NCBI GenBank assembly: GCA_003566335.1
Contig: PXDR01000331.1
Span: 1 to 9,130 of the forward strand
Source: Cyanobacteria bacterium T3Sed10_344R1
Lineage (GTDB): Bacteria > Cyanobacteriota > Cyanobacteriia > Phormidesmidales > Phormidesmidaceae
Length of the DNA stretch: 9,130 bases
Direction of reading: 5' to 3'
Shown here: positions 1-5,681 of the stretch, piece after piece
How the letters are laid out: each line of letters opens with the position of its first letter
How positions within the stretch are numbered: the first letter of the stretch is position 1
Program-made: the position numbers and the translations under genes
The notes under the pieces: generated by a model
The model's input: the letters and a program-made list of their open reading frames with translations, nothing else
What the model was told of the DNA's origin: nothing
The model's database searches: none

Positions 1-557
1 GCCCAAGCCGAAAACTGCAGCAGTAGCGCCCCATAGGTGACTAGGGCAATGCTGTCTTCGACCAAGCCAAAGGTGCGGTTCACCATGCTCAGGGGGCGGT
101 TGGACGCTTCCCGCCGGGCCTGGGTCATTTTGTCGTAGAACTCAGAATCCTCGAAGTAGGCGAGGGGCAGGGTTTGGGCTTTTTCTAAAATCAGCAGGTT
201 GACGGTTTGACCCAGCAACACCCGCAGCAAGGATTGACAAAGGCTAAGCCCCTGACGGGTGGCATCTAGGGCCACAACCAGGAGTCCCTCTAGGCCCAAG
301 TAGGTCAGGGCCAGGGTGCGATCGCCCACCGCTCCCGACTCTGCCGCCTGAATCACGCTGTCTACGATCAGTTTGCCAAGGTATGCGATCGCACCGGGCA
401 AAATCCCCGCCAACAGTGTCAGCCCCCCCAGGGCTAAAGTCAGCCGCCAGTTCGTGGCCCAAACGAGCTGAATTGCCCGACCGCAGTAGCGGTACATTCC
501 CAAAGATCGGCCTAAGTTGCGCCAGTATCTGGGCCAATGCCTAGGCCAACCTCGCAT
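1..557 (-). CDS. ABC exporter-type transporter, N-terminal part of membrane domain (runs off left edge)
   Basis: The frame is open from an ATG at 557-555 to the left edge, giving 185 residues with no stop. The start is set by GGAGG at 568-564, six bases upstream. After a Trp/Arg-rich cytoplasmic stretch there is a hydrophobic segment (about residues 38-60, LTLALGGLTLLAGILPG), then a second one near residues 80-100. The motif PLAYFEDSEFYDKMTQA (about residue 132 onward), followed by RPLSMV, is typical of the first intracellular loop of type-1 ABC exporters that carry the membrane domain ahead of the ATPase domain in one chain. The ATP-binding half should lie outside the window, so substrate and direction cannot be told. 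A strong terminator separates it from ycf35, so it probably has its own promoter. A later Met (residue 21) is possible but lacks a comparable ribosome binding site. Confidence 0.8.
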   Translation of the reverse strand, partial: MRGWPRHWPRYWRNLGRSLGMYRYCGRAIQLVWATNWRLTLALGGLTLLAGILPGAIAYLGKLIVDSVIQAAESGAVGDRTLALTYLGLEGLLVVALDATRQGLSLCQSLLRVLLGQTVNLLILEKAQTLPLAYFEDSEFYDKMTQARREASNRPLSMVNRTFGLVEDSIALVTYGALLLQFSAW

Positions 558-563
558 TCAATT

Positions 564-568
564 CCTCC
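564..568 (-). promoter_or_regulatory. Ribosome binding site of the ABC transporter gene
   Basis: Read on the minus strand this is GGAGG, six bases before the ATG at 557. It fixes the start of a reading frame that is incomplete in this window. Confidence 0.7.
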
Positions 569-589
569 GTTTGTGAGTTTATCAACCAG

Positions 590-621
590 TTCAAACAGCA
601 AAAAATTCAAACAGCAAAAAA
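590..621. repeat. Perfect 16-bp tandem duplication
   Basis: TTCAAACAGCAAAAAA occurs at 590-605 and again, without a gap, at 606-621. On the minus strand each copy begins with a run of six T. The first of these runs is the U-tract of the ycf35 terminator and the second repeats it 16 bases further on. Confidence 0.9.
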
Positions 622-648
622 CGGGCCAGTCTCGGTAGACTGGCCCGT
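616..648 (-). terminator. Intrinsic terminator of the ycf35 transcript
   Basis: A perfect 12-bp stem (621-632 with 637-648, GC-rich, ending in ACGGGCC/GGCCCGT) encloses a CGGT tetraloop. On the minus strand it is followed directly by TTTTTT (621-616). It begins 24 bases after the ycf35 stop codon, so it should end that transcript before the ABC transporter gene. A second T6 run at 605-600 could act as backup. Confidence 0.9.
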
Positions 649-671
649 CCCATTAGGAACGCGTTGGGAAC

Positions 672-1022
672 TTACTGCAGCACCAGCTTGACGTTGGCGT
701 TTTGCAGACCAGGACGCTTAACCTCAGCCAGGGTCTTGTTGACCGCGTACTTCTGGTTAATCGCGTTGATCAGCTCAGTCTGATTGTGCTTTTTGGCCAC
801 GCCCCAAAGGTCGGCGATCAGGTCAAAAGAACCATCAGCATTGCCAGACCAGCCTAGGTCGTACTCGCCTTCGAGAACGGCCACAATGTCAGCCCGAACC
901 CGCTGACCGTTGTAGCCACGCACGTCTGCTTCAGTCTTGACGCTAATACCGAGATCCCGCAGGGAAGACTTGAGAACTTCAGCGTCAGAGATTTTGGTGC
1001 GTAGAGTGCTAAAGTGAGACAT
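672..1022 (-). CDS. ycf35: Ycf35 / DUF1257 family protein
   Basis: This 116-residue protein has the family's characteristic N-terminus (MSHFSTLRTKI) and the conserved stretch YDLGWSGNADGSFDLIADLW near residues 54-73. The length is normal for DUF1257. It has no signal peptide or membrane segment, so it is presumably cytosolic. Homologues are carried in cyanobacterial genomes and in some algal plastid genomes (ycf35). No biochemical function is established to my knowledge. The start at 1022 is supported by GGAGG at 1034-1030, seven bases upstream. It lies 150 bp downstream of ycf46 on the same strand and is the last gene before a strong terminator, which suggests cotranscription. The spacer also carries a 10-base word shared with the ycf46 leader, so a private promoter is possible. 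Confidence 0.9.
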   Translation of the reverse strand: MSHFSTLRTKISDAEVLKSSLRDLGISVKTEADVRGYNGQRVRADIVAVLEGEYDLGWSGNADGSFDLIADLWGVAKKHNQTELINAINQKYAVNKTLAEVKRPGLQNANVKLVLQ

Positions 1023-1029
1023 TTGGTTT

Positions 1030-1034
1030 CCTCC
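1030..1034 (-). promoter_or_regulatory. Ribosome binding site of ycf35
   Basis: GGAGG on the minus strand, seven bases before the ATG. It is preceded by a strikingly pyrimidine-rich leader (minus strand of 1035-1056, mostly CT repeats). Confidence 0.75.
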
Positions 1035-1118
1035 AGAGAGAAGTAGAGAGAGACAACAGGTTTGAGAGTTGGAAAGTCAAGAACGTGTCTGAAACACATC
1101 GTTTTTGACGGTTGGGCT

Positions 1119-1168
1119 GCTAGCGAAATTCGCTAGCCTTTCCTCCCATTGGGAGATAGGAGGGAAAG
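1119..1168 (-). other. Intercistronic double hairpin between ycf46 and ycf35
   Basis: Two adjacent inverted repeats follow the ycf46 stop codon. The first reached by the transcript is CTCCC-AAT-GGGAG (1155-1143). An alternative longer pairing uses the flanking CTTTCC/GGAAAG arms (1168-1163 with 1143-1138). The second is a perfect 9+1+9 repeat, GCTAGCGAA-A-TTCGCTAGC on the plus strand (1119-1137). Neither is followed by a T-run on the minus strand, so this is not a standard intrinsic terminator. RNA processing, stabilisation of the ycf46 3' end or partial attenuation are all possible. Confidence 0.5.
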
Positions 1169-1172
1169 CTTG

Positions 1173-2684
1173 TTAAAACTCCATCCGCTGGTATTCAGCA
1201 ACGGATGCAGCCGCCGGTCTAGCACGCTGCCTAGCCCAGTCCCGTAGGGCTGTGACCTGTTCGCTCATGGTCTTAGACAGGGGCATGGTGGCCCGGATCG
1301 ACGCAATGATGTCGAGCTGGGTGAACTCTCGCCCTTGAGCGAACGCTTCGTACATAGCGGAGATTAAGCCTTGCTCAATTTCCGCCCCGGAAAACCCTTC
1401 GCACACCTTGGTCAGCTGGTCGAGATCGAAACGCTCAATGTCTCGACGCCGCTTTTGCAGGTGAATCTTGAAAATCTCTTGCCGCTCTTCAGCGTTGGGC
1501 AAGTCTACGAAGAAAATCTCGTCAAATCGACCTTTGCGCAGGAACTCACCTGGCAGGCGCTCCACCCGGTTGGCGGTGGCCATGACGAACACCGGGGACT
1601 TTTTCTCCTGCATCCAGGTCAGAAAAGAGCCAAAGATCCGGCTAGAGGTGCCGCCATCGGAATCTGCCGAGCCGCCGCTGCCGCCGAATGCCTTGTCGAT
1701 TTCGTCGATGAATAGGATGGCGGGGGAGATCGATTCAGCCGTCTTCAGGGCGTTGCGCAGGTTGGCTTCAGAGCGGCCCACCATGGAACCGTCATAGACC
1801 CGGCCCATATCTAGCCGCAGCAGGGGCAGTCCCCACAGACGAGACGTGGTCTTGGCAATCAGCGACTTGCCGCAGCCGGGCACGCCCAGAATTAGCATTC
1901 CCTTCGGCTGGGGCAGGCCATATTCCCGCGCCCGCTCGGAGAAGGCGTTTGACCGCTGCTTCAGCCAATGCTTGAGTTCTTCTAAGCCACCGACGGAATC
2001 AAGGGTGGCATCTTCTTCCATGTACTCTAGGATGCCGTTGCGCTTGATTAGCTGCTTTTTCTCAGAGAGGACGATTTCCACTTCTGAGTCGGTGAGCCGT
2101 CCGGCAACAACCCGCGCTTTGCGGTAAACCTTTTCTGCTTCATCTTGGGTCAAGCCCAGGGCTGCCTTCAACAGCTTTTCGCGGACTTCAGTGGTGATGG
2201 GCTCGCCTTTGGAGCGATCTAGCTCGTGGGAGAGGACTTGGTTCAGCTCACCCATGCTGGGCATGGGGAAGTCTAGGACGACCACTTCTTTCTCTAGCTC
2301 AATCGGTACCTGCTGTACCGGCGACATGAGGATGATTGTCTTTTGGGTGCCTTTGAAACTTGCGATCGCATCCCTTAAGCATCGAGTAACTGCTGGGGAA
2401 TCGCGGAAAGGATGGAGATCCTTGAAGACGTAAATACCGGGTTCCCGCTGGCGAATCGCCCATTCGACGGCGGCTTCGGGGGAAACGGTGCTGCTGTGCT
2501 GGGTGACGTTGCGGGGCTGGCCATACTCCACGATGCCGTGGGTCATTGTCCAGGTGAACAGCTTGCGCTGGGGTCGCTGCTGGGCCAAGGCGGCCAGGGT
2601 TTGCTCAGCTCGTTCTTCCTCAAAAGTAACGAGATAAATCAGTGGATATTGAGCTTGAATCAGAACGCTTAGTTCTTCTCTCAT
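1173..2684 (-). CDS. ycf46: Ycf46, AAA+ ATPase
   Basis: At 503 residues this is full length for Ycf46. The N-terminal half (about 1-250) is the family-specific region. The AAA+ module follows, with Walker A GVPGCGKS (267-274), Walker B ILFIDEID (323-330), a sensor-1 type segment VFVMATANR, the RKGRFDEIF stretch with the expected arginine, and a C-terminal lid containing SGAEIEQ. All catalytic residues are present, so it should hydrolyse ATP. There is no membrane segment, so it is presumably soluble. Homologues occur in cyanobacteria and red-lineage plastids. As I recall, the Synechocystis homologue (slr0374) lies in a light/stress-responsive operon and has been linked to control of CO2 uptake. 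The ATG at 2684 has GAGGG (2697-2693) eight bases upstream. It sits between a small RHH gene and ycf35, all on the same strand. Confidence 0.93.
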   Translation of the reverse strand: MREELSVLIQAQYPLIYLVTFEEERAEQTLAALAQQRPQRKLFTWTMTHGIVEYGQPRNVTQHSSTVSPEAAVEWAIRQREPGIYVFKDLHPFRDSPAVTRCLRDAIASFKGTQKTIILMSPVQQVPIELEKEVVVLDFPMPSMGELNQVLSHELDRSKGEPITTEVREKLLKAALGLTQDEAEKVYRKARVVAGRLTDSEVEIVLSEKKQLIKRNGILEYMEEDATLDSVGGLEELKHWLKQRSNAFSERAREYGLPQPKGMLILGVPGCGKSLIAKTTSRLWGLPLLRLDMGRVYDGSMVGRSEANLRNALKTAESISPAILFIDEIDKAFGGSGGSADSDGGTSSRIFGSFLTWMQEKKSPVFVMATANRVERLPGEFLRKGRFDEIFFVDLPNAEERQEIFKIHLQKRRRDIERFDLDQLTKVCEGFSGAEIEQGLISAMYEAFAQGREFTQLDIIASIRATMPLSKTMSEQVTALRDWARQRARPAAASVAEYQRMEF

Positions 2685-2697
2685 AACCGTTGCCCTC

Positions 2698-2713
2698 GTA
2701 TGGCGGCACCGAC
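2698..2713 (-). promoter_or_regulatory. Leader element before ycf46, shared with the RHH gene leader
   Basis: On the plus strand GTATGGCGGCACCGAC here matches GTATGGCACTGAC at 3261-3273 if three bases are removed and one mismatch is allowed. Its last ten bases, CGGCACCGAC (2704-2713), recur exactly at 2812-2821. The copies before ycf46 and before the RHH gene both lie within 15-30 bases of the start codon, so a role in the leader RNA or as an operator is possible. Function is unknown. Confidence 0.35.
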
Positions 2714-2727
2714 TGACCCATGGAGCG

Positions 2728-2737
2728 GGAAAGTCAA
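2728..2737 (-). promoter_or_regulatory. 10-base word shared by the ycf46 and ycf35 upstream regions
   Basis: The minus strand reads TTGACTTTCC here, 44 bases before the ycf46 start. The same ten bases occur at 1071-1080, 49 bases before the ycf35 start. The ycf46 copy lies in an imperfect palindrome (2727-2743). TTGACT resembles a -35 element, but no good -10 box is visible at 16-18 bases in either copy, so a regulator site is as likely as a promoter. Confidence 0.4.
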
Positions 2738-2835
2738 CTTCCCCTGATGCTTGTCCTGTGCCAGTACTAATGTCATCTTGAACGACCTAAGGCGTTAGTT
2801 TCAGTTAGCTACGGCACCGACTTGTCTCGAACCCT

Positions 2836-2867
2836 GAGGTTTTTGAAAACCTGTTTGGTAAAACCTC
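2836..2867 (-). other. Mutually exclusive hairpins in the RHH-ycf46 spacer
   Basis: On the minus strand the transcript meets GAGGTTTT (2867-2860), then AGGTTTT (2852-2846), then AAAACCTC (2843-2836). The third segment can pair with either of the first two but not both. There is no U-run after it, so it does not look like a plain terminator. The architecture resembles an attenuator or a processing element, but this rests on base pairing alone. Confidence 0.35.
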
Positions 2868-2895
2868 GAAGGCTTTGCGTAATCAACGTTGACCC

Positions 2896-3234
2896 TTAGC
2901 AGGGAACGAGTTCGCCCTCTTCCGGACGTTGCTTGCCCACCAGCTCAGGCACTGATTCAGCAATGTCATCCTGAACCGTTGGCTGCCCAGATAGGGAAAC
3001 TAGTTCGCCATCCTTAAGCACAACTGGCGTGGTGCAGTTGGGGCAGTGGTAAACCTGATGAGTTCCGCCGTAAGCGTTTTCCAGCTCTTCTACGATGGCG
3101 GCGTGCTTGAGATAGAAATCAACCGCCCGCATGGTGATGGCCGACATGGTGTCGCTTTGGACAGCGGCTTGAATCTTGAGCTGCTTATGCAGTTCCGGCG
3201 GGAAATATAAGGTGACTTGCTGCTTGTCTTCCAT
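2896..3234 (-). CDS. Small ribbon-helix-helix protein with a CxxC knuckle
   Basis: This 112-residue protein is of unrecognised specific family. The N-terminus fits a MetJ/Arc/CopG-type fold: a short strand (QQVTLYFP, 5-12), helix 1 (about 13-26) and helix 2 (about 29-44, TMSAITMRAVDFYLKH). A short acidic stretch leads to YHCPNC (62-67), half of a zinc ribbon. Only one CxxC pair is visible (C64, C67), plus a C-terminal Cys112, so metal binding would need a dimer or another ligand. The tail is acidic and Pro/Glu-rich. It is the first gene of the minus-strand set, 211 bp upstream of ycf46, and follows a plausible promoter. An RHH protein heading a cluster often regulates it, which is inference here. 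No Shine-Dalgarno sequence is visible at this ATG; an upstream ATG at 3247 is out of frame. Confidence 0.75.
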   Translation of the reverse strand: MEDKQQVTLYFPPELHKQLKIQAAVQSDTMSAITMRAVDFYLKHAAIVEELENAYGGTHQVYHCPNCTTPVVLKDGELVSLSGQPTVQDDIAESVPELVGKQRPEEGELVPC

Positions 3235-3272
3235 AACGGGCTTGCATAAAAGTTATCCGTGTATGGCACTGA

Positions 3273-3301
3273 CTTTAACGACTCTGCTCAGAAGCTGTCA
3301 A
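3273..3301 (-). promoter_or_regulatory. Probable sigma70-type promoter of the RHH-ycf46-ycf35 set
   Basis: On the minus strand TTGACA (3301-3296) is followed after exactly 17 bases by TTAAAG (3278-3273). The -35 box is a perfect consensus and the -10 is weak. The predicted transcript start falls near 3266, about 30 bases before the ATG at 3234. Confidence 0.5.
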
Positions 3302-3315
3302 GCTATCAAGCCCTC

Positions 3316-3325
3316 TTGACGTCAA
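3316..3325. promoter_or_regulatory. Palindrome TTGACGTCAA in the divergent promoter region
   Basis: This is a perfect 10-bp palindrome between recQ and the RHH gene. On either strand it starts with TTGACG, which could serve as a -35 element, and it is also the right size for a dimeric regulator such as an RHH protein. It is upstream of the -35 of the leftward promoter. Confidence 0.35.
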
Positions 3326-3329
3326 TTTG

Positions 3330-3347
3330 TTTACATTGCGTTACATG
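3330..3347 (+). promoter_or_regulatory. HLR1-like site (candidate RpaB binding site)
   Basis: The sequence TTTACATT-GC-GTTACATG matches the cyanobacterial HLR1 consensus, two (G/T)TTACA(T/A)(T/A) units separated by two bases, at 15 of 16 specified positions. Only the last base deviates. HLR1 is bound by the response regulator RpaB, which couples light and redox state to transcription. The site is 24 bases upstream of the outer recQ ATG. It is also about 65-80 bases upstream of the predicted transcript start of the leftward RHH-ycf46-ycf35 set, a distance compatible with activation there. Confidence 0.55.
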
Positions 3348-3381
3348 AGACGCCTGAATTGGGCGTCTAGATGGGGCGTCT
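3348..3381. repeat. GGGCGTCT inverted and direct repeats at the recQ start
   Basis: AGACGCC (3348-3354) is complementary to GGCGTCT at 3362-3368, and GGGCGTCT occurs at 3361-3368 and again at 3374-3381. Two alternative hairpins could therefore form across the outer ATG of recQ at 3371. Confidence 0.5.
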
Positions 3382-5671
3382 GGTTCTTTCAGCATCCTGG
3401 TTCTTCCGGCATACTGGGAGCACGCGCGTGCAGTCTGAGTTGATGGTGTCTAAATCTGCAGTCTCATCTGAGTTTCCAGCCTTAGAGCAAGCGCTCAAGC
3501 AGTTTTTTGGCTATGACCAGTTCCGCCACTACCAGCGTCCGGCGATTGAGGCGTTGTTGCAGCAGCGGGACACCCTGGTGGTGATGCCCACGGGGGGCGG
3601 TAAGTCTTTGTGCTATCAACTGCCTGCCCTGTTAAAGCTGGGGGTGACAGTGGTGGTATCGCCCCTAATTGCCCTGATGCAGGATCAGGTAGAAACCCTG
3701 CAAGATAACGGGATTGCGGCGACGTTCCTCAACAGCAGTTTGAGCTTGAATGAGGTGCGATCGCGGGAAGCCGCCCTGCTAGCCGGGGAAACCAAGCTGG
3801 TTTATGTGGCCCCAGAGCGGTTATTTGGCGGCAACTTTTTGCCCCTACTGCGCCAGGCGGAGCAGCGCCACGGCATTGCGGCGTTTGCCATTGATGAAGC
3901 CCACTGCGTGTCGGAATGGGGCCATGACTTTCGGCCTGAGTACCGCCAGCTCGGGTTCCTGCGGCAGCAGTTTGCCCAAGTGCCCCTGATGGCCCTAACC
4001 GCCACCGCCACGGATCGGGTGCGGCGGGACATCATGGAACAACTTCAGCTGCGTGAGCCTGAAGTCTTTGTTGCCAGCTTTAACCGGCCCAACCTGTTCT
4101 ATGACGTGCGGCCCAAGCAGCGCCAGCCCTATAGTCAGCTCTTGGCCCAGGTGAAGCAGCTTGACGGTTCGGGGATTATTTATTGCCTCAGCCGTCGCCG
4201 GGTGGATGAGGTGGCCTTTCGGCTACAGCAGGACGGGATTCCGGCGTTGCCTTACCATGCAGGGCTCAGCGATGAGGAACGGCGCACCCACCAAACTCGG
4301 TTTATCCGCGACGATGTGCGGGTGATGGTGGCGACGGTGGCCTTTGGCATGGGCATCGACAAGCCAGACGTGCGGTTTGTGATTCACTACGACCTATCCC
4401 GCAGTTTAGAAAGCTATTACCAAGAGTCGGGCCGGGCCGGTCGTGATGGGGAAGCGGCGGTGTGTAGCCTGTACCTGGGCTATGGGGATATTGCCACGGT
4501 GGACTATCTGATTGGCCAAAAGCCTGACCCCCAAGAGCAGCGGATCGCCCGGCAACAGTTGCGCCAAATGCTGGACTATGCCGAGAGCCCGGTGTGTCGG
4601 CGGCGGGTGCAGCTTAGTTATTTTGGCGAGTGGGATGCGCCAGAAAACTGCCAAGCCTGCGACAACTGCCTGAATCCGCCGCCGATGGAAGAGTGGACGG
4701 TGGAGGCCCAAAAGTTTCTCTCCTGCATTGCTCGCTGTGAGCAGCATAGCGGGGGCCGGAATTTTGGCATGACCCACATCATTGACGTGCTGCGGGGCTC
4801 AACCAAGCAGCAAATTAAGAAATGGCGACACGACCAGATTTCAACCCACGGGATTGGCAAGGATCGATCGGTGGAGGACTGGCGCGCCTTGGGGCGCTCT
4901 CTACTACATCAGCGGCTGGTGGCAGAAAGCGACGATGGTTATGGGGTGCTGATGCTGACCCCAAGCAGTTGGCAGGTGCTGAAGGGACAACTGCCGGTGA
5001 AGGTGGCGGTGCCGAAGGCGCAGAACAAAGGGGGGGATCGCCAGGCAGCAGACACCAGCCAAACCCTGTCCCCCCAGGCAGAGCAGTTGTTGACCCAGTT
5101 AAGGCAGTTGCGCAAGCAGTTGGCCGATCGTCAGGCGGTGCCGCCCTATGTGGTGTTTCCAGAATCCAGCCTGCGGCAGATGGCCCAGGCTCGGCCCCAA
5201 ACGTTGGACGCATTTGCCCAGATCTCTGGGGTGGGTCGGCAGAAGCTGAGCCAGTACGGCCAAACGTTTACTGACGTGATTCGCGGCTTCTGCGAGGTGA
5301 ATGGCTTAGACAGTCAGCCTCTGCCGGTGAGCAGTTCCGGGGGAGATACTTTGGGGCCACCGCCGGTAACCGACACCCACTTGACCACCCTGCGCTATTA
5401 CCAAAAGGGCATGACCCCAGCGGAAATTGCGGCAGATCGGGGGCTGCGGCTGAGTACGGTGACCGATCACCTAGCCCGGCTGCTGGAAAATGGTCACCCG
5501 ATTAACCTGGATGCCCTGGTGGCACCGGAGCGGCAGGGGGCGATTAGGGCTGCGATCGCAACCGTTGGCACCACCGCCTCCCTGCGAGAAATCCGCCAGC
5601 AGTTGGGGGAGAGCTACGACTACAACGAAATCCGCCTCGTCAGATCAGCCGTAGCCCGGTCGTCTTCATAA
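3371..5671 (+). CDS. recQ: ATP-dependent DNA helicase RecQ
   Basis: RecQ unwinds DNA 3' to 5' in recombination and fork repair. The 766-residue frame has the full set of domains. Helicase domain 1 has Walker A MPTGGGKS (72-79) and DEAH (175-178), followed by the aromatic-rich loop (SEWGHDFRPEY). Helicase domain 2 ends in QESGRAGRDG (351-360). The RecQ zinc site has C409, C427, C430 and C433, followed by the winged-helix region. An HRDC domain (about 571-640) contains ISGVGRQKL. A C-terminal helix-turn-helix domain (about 668-766) resembles the one found at the end of many RecQ proteins (HTH_40 type). I give the outermost ATG as the boundary. Family similarity begins only near residue 40, and Met25 (3443) is at least as likely a start, since repeats lie over 3371 and neither ATG has a clear ribosome binding site. 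The stop is 10 bp from the stop of the converging gene. Confidence 0.96.
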   Translation: MGRLVLSASWFFRHTGSTRVQSELMVSKSAVSSEFPALEQALKQFFGYDQFRHYQRPAIEALLQQRDTLVVMPTGGGKSLCYQLPALLKLGVTVVVSPLIALMQDQVETLQDNGIAATFLNSSLSLNEVRSREAALLAGETKLVYVAPERLFGGNFLPLLRQAEQRHGIAAFAIDEAHCVSEWGHDFRPEYRQLGFLRQQFAQVPLMALTATATDRVRRDIMEQLQLREPEVFVASFNRPNLFYDVRPKQRQPYSQLLAQVKQLDGSGIIYCLSRRRVDEVAFRLQQDGIPALPYHAGLSDEERRTHQTRFIRDDVRVMVATVAFGMGIDKPDVRFVIHYDLSRSLESYYQESGRAGRDGEAAVCSLYLGYGDIATVDYLIGQKPDPQEQRIARQQLRQMLDYAESPVCRRRVQLSYFGEWDAPENCQACDNCLNPPPMEEWTVEAQKFLSCIARCEQHSGGRNFGMTHIIDVLRGSTKQQIKKWRHDQISTHGIGKDRSVEDWRALGRSLLHQRLVAESDDGYGVLMLTPSSWQVLKGQLPVKVAVPKAQNKGGDRQAADTSQTLSPQAEQLLTQLRQLRKQLADRQAVPPYVVFPESSLRQMAQARPQTLDAFAQISGVGRQKLSQYGQTFTDVIRGFCEVNGLDSQPLPVSSSGGDTLGPPPVTDTHLTTLRYYQKGMTPAEIAADRGLRLSTVTDHLARLLENGHPINLDALVAPERQGAIRAAIATVGTTASLREIRQQLGESYDYNEIRLVRSAVARSSS

Positions 5672-5681
5672 TGGGACTGCC

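Noticed and set aside
244..537. 97-residue minus-strand frame at the left edge
   Set aside because: It overlaps, in another frame, the longer open frame 1-557, which has a good ribosome binding site, hydrophobic segments and an ABC exporter motif. The 97-residue product is low-complexity Gly/Arg/Pro and unlike a protein.
1085..1108. Hairpin followed by T-run (GTGT...ACAC then GTTTTT) read on the plus strand
   Set aside because: No plus-strand gene ends here, the stem is short with a bulge, and on the minus strand the run lies before the stem, so it is not a terminator for ycf46.
1371..2127. Several plus-strand frames opposite ycf46
   Set aside because: All are antisense shadows of a clearly conserved AAA+ coding sequence.
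4822..5274. 150-residue frame inside recQ
   Set aside because: Gly/Ala/Arg-rich shadow of the recQ coding frame, with no ribosome binding site and no recognisable domain.
3371..5671. RecQ as part of a phage-defence island
   Set aside because: No nuclease, methylase or other defence partner lies beside it. Its domain layout is that of housekeeping RecQ.
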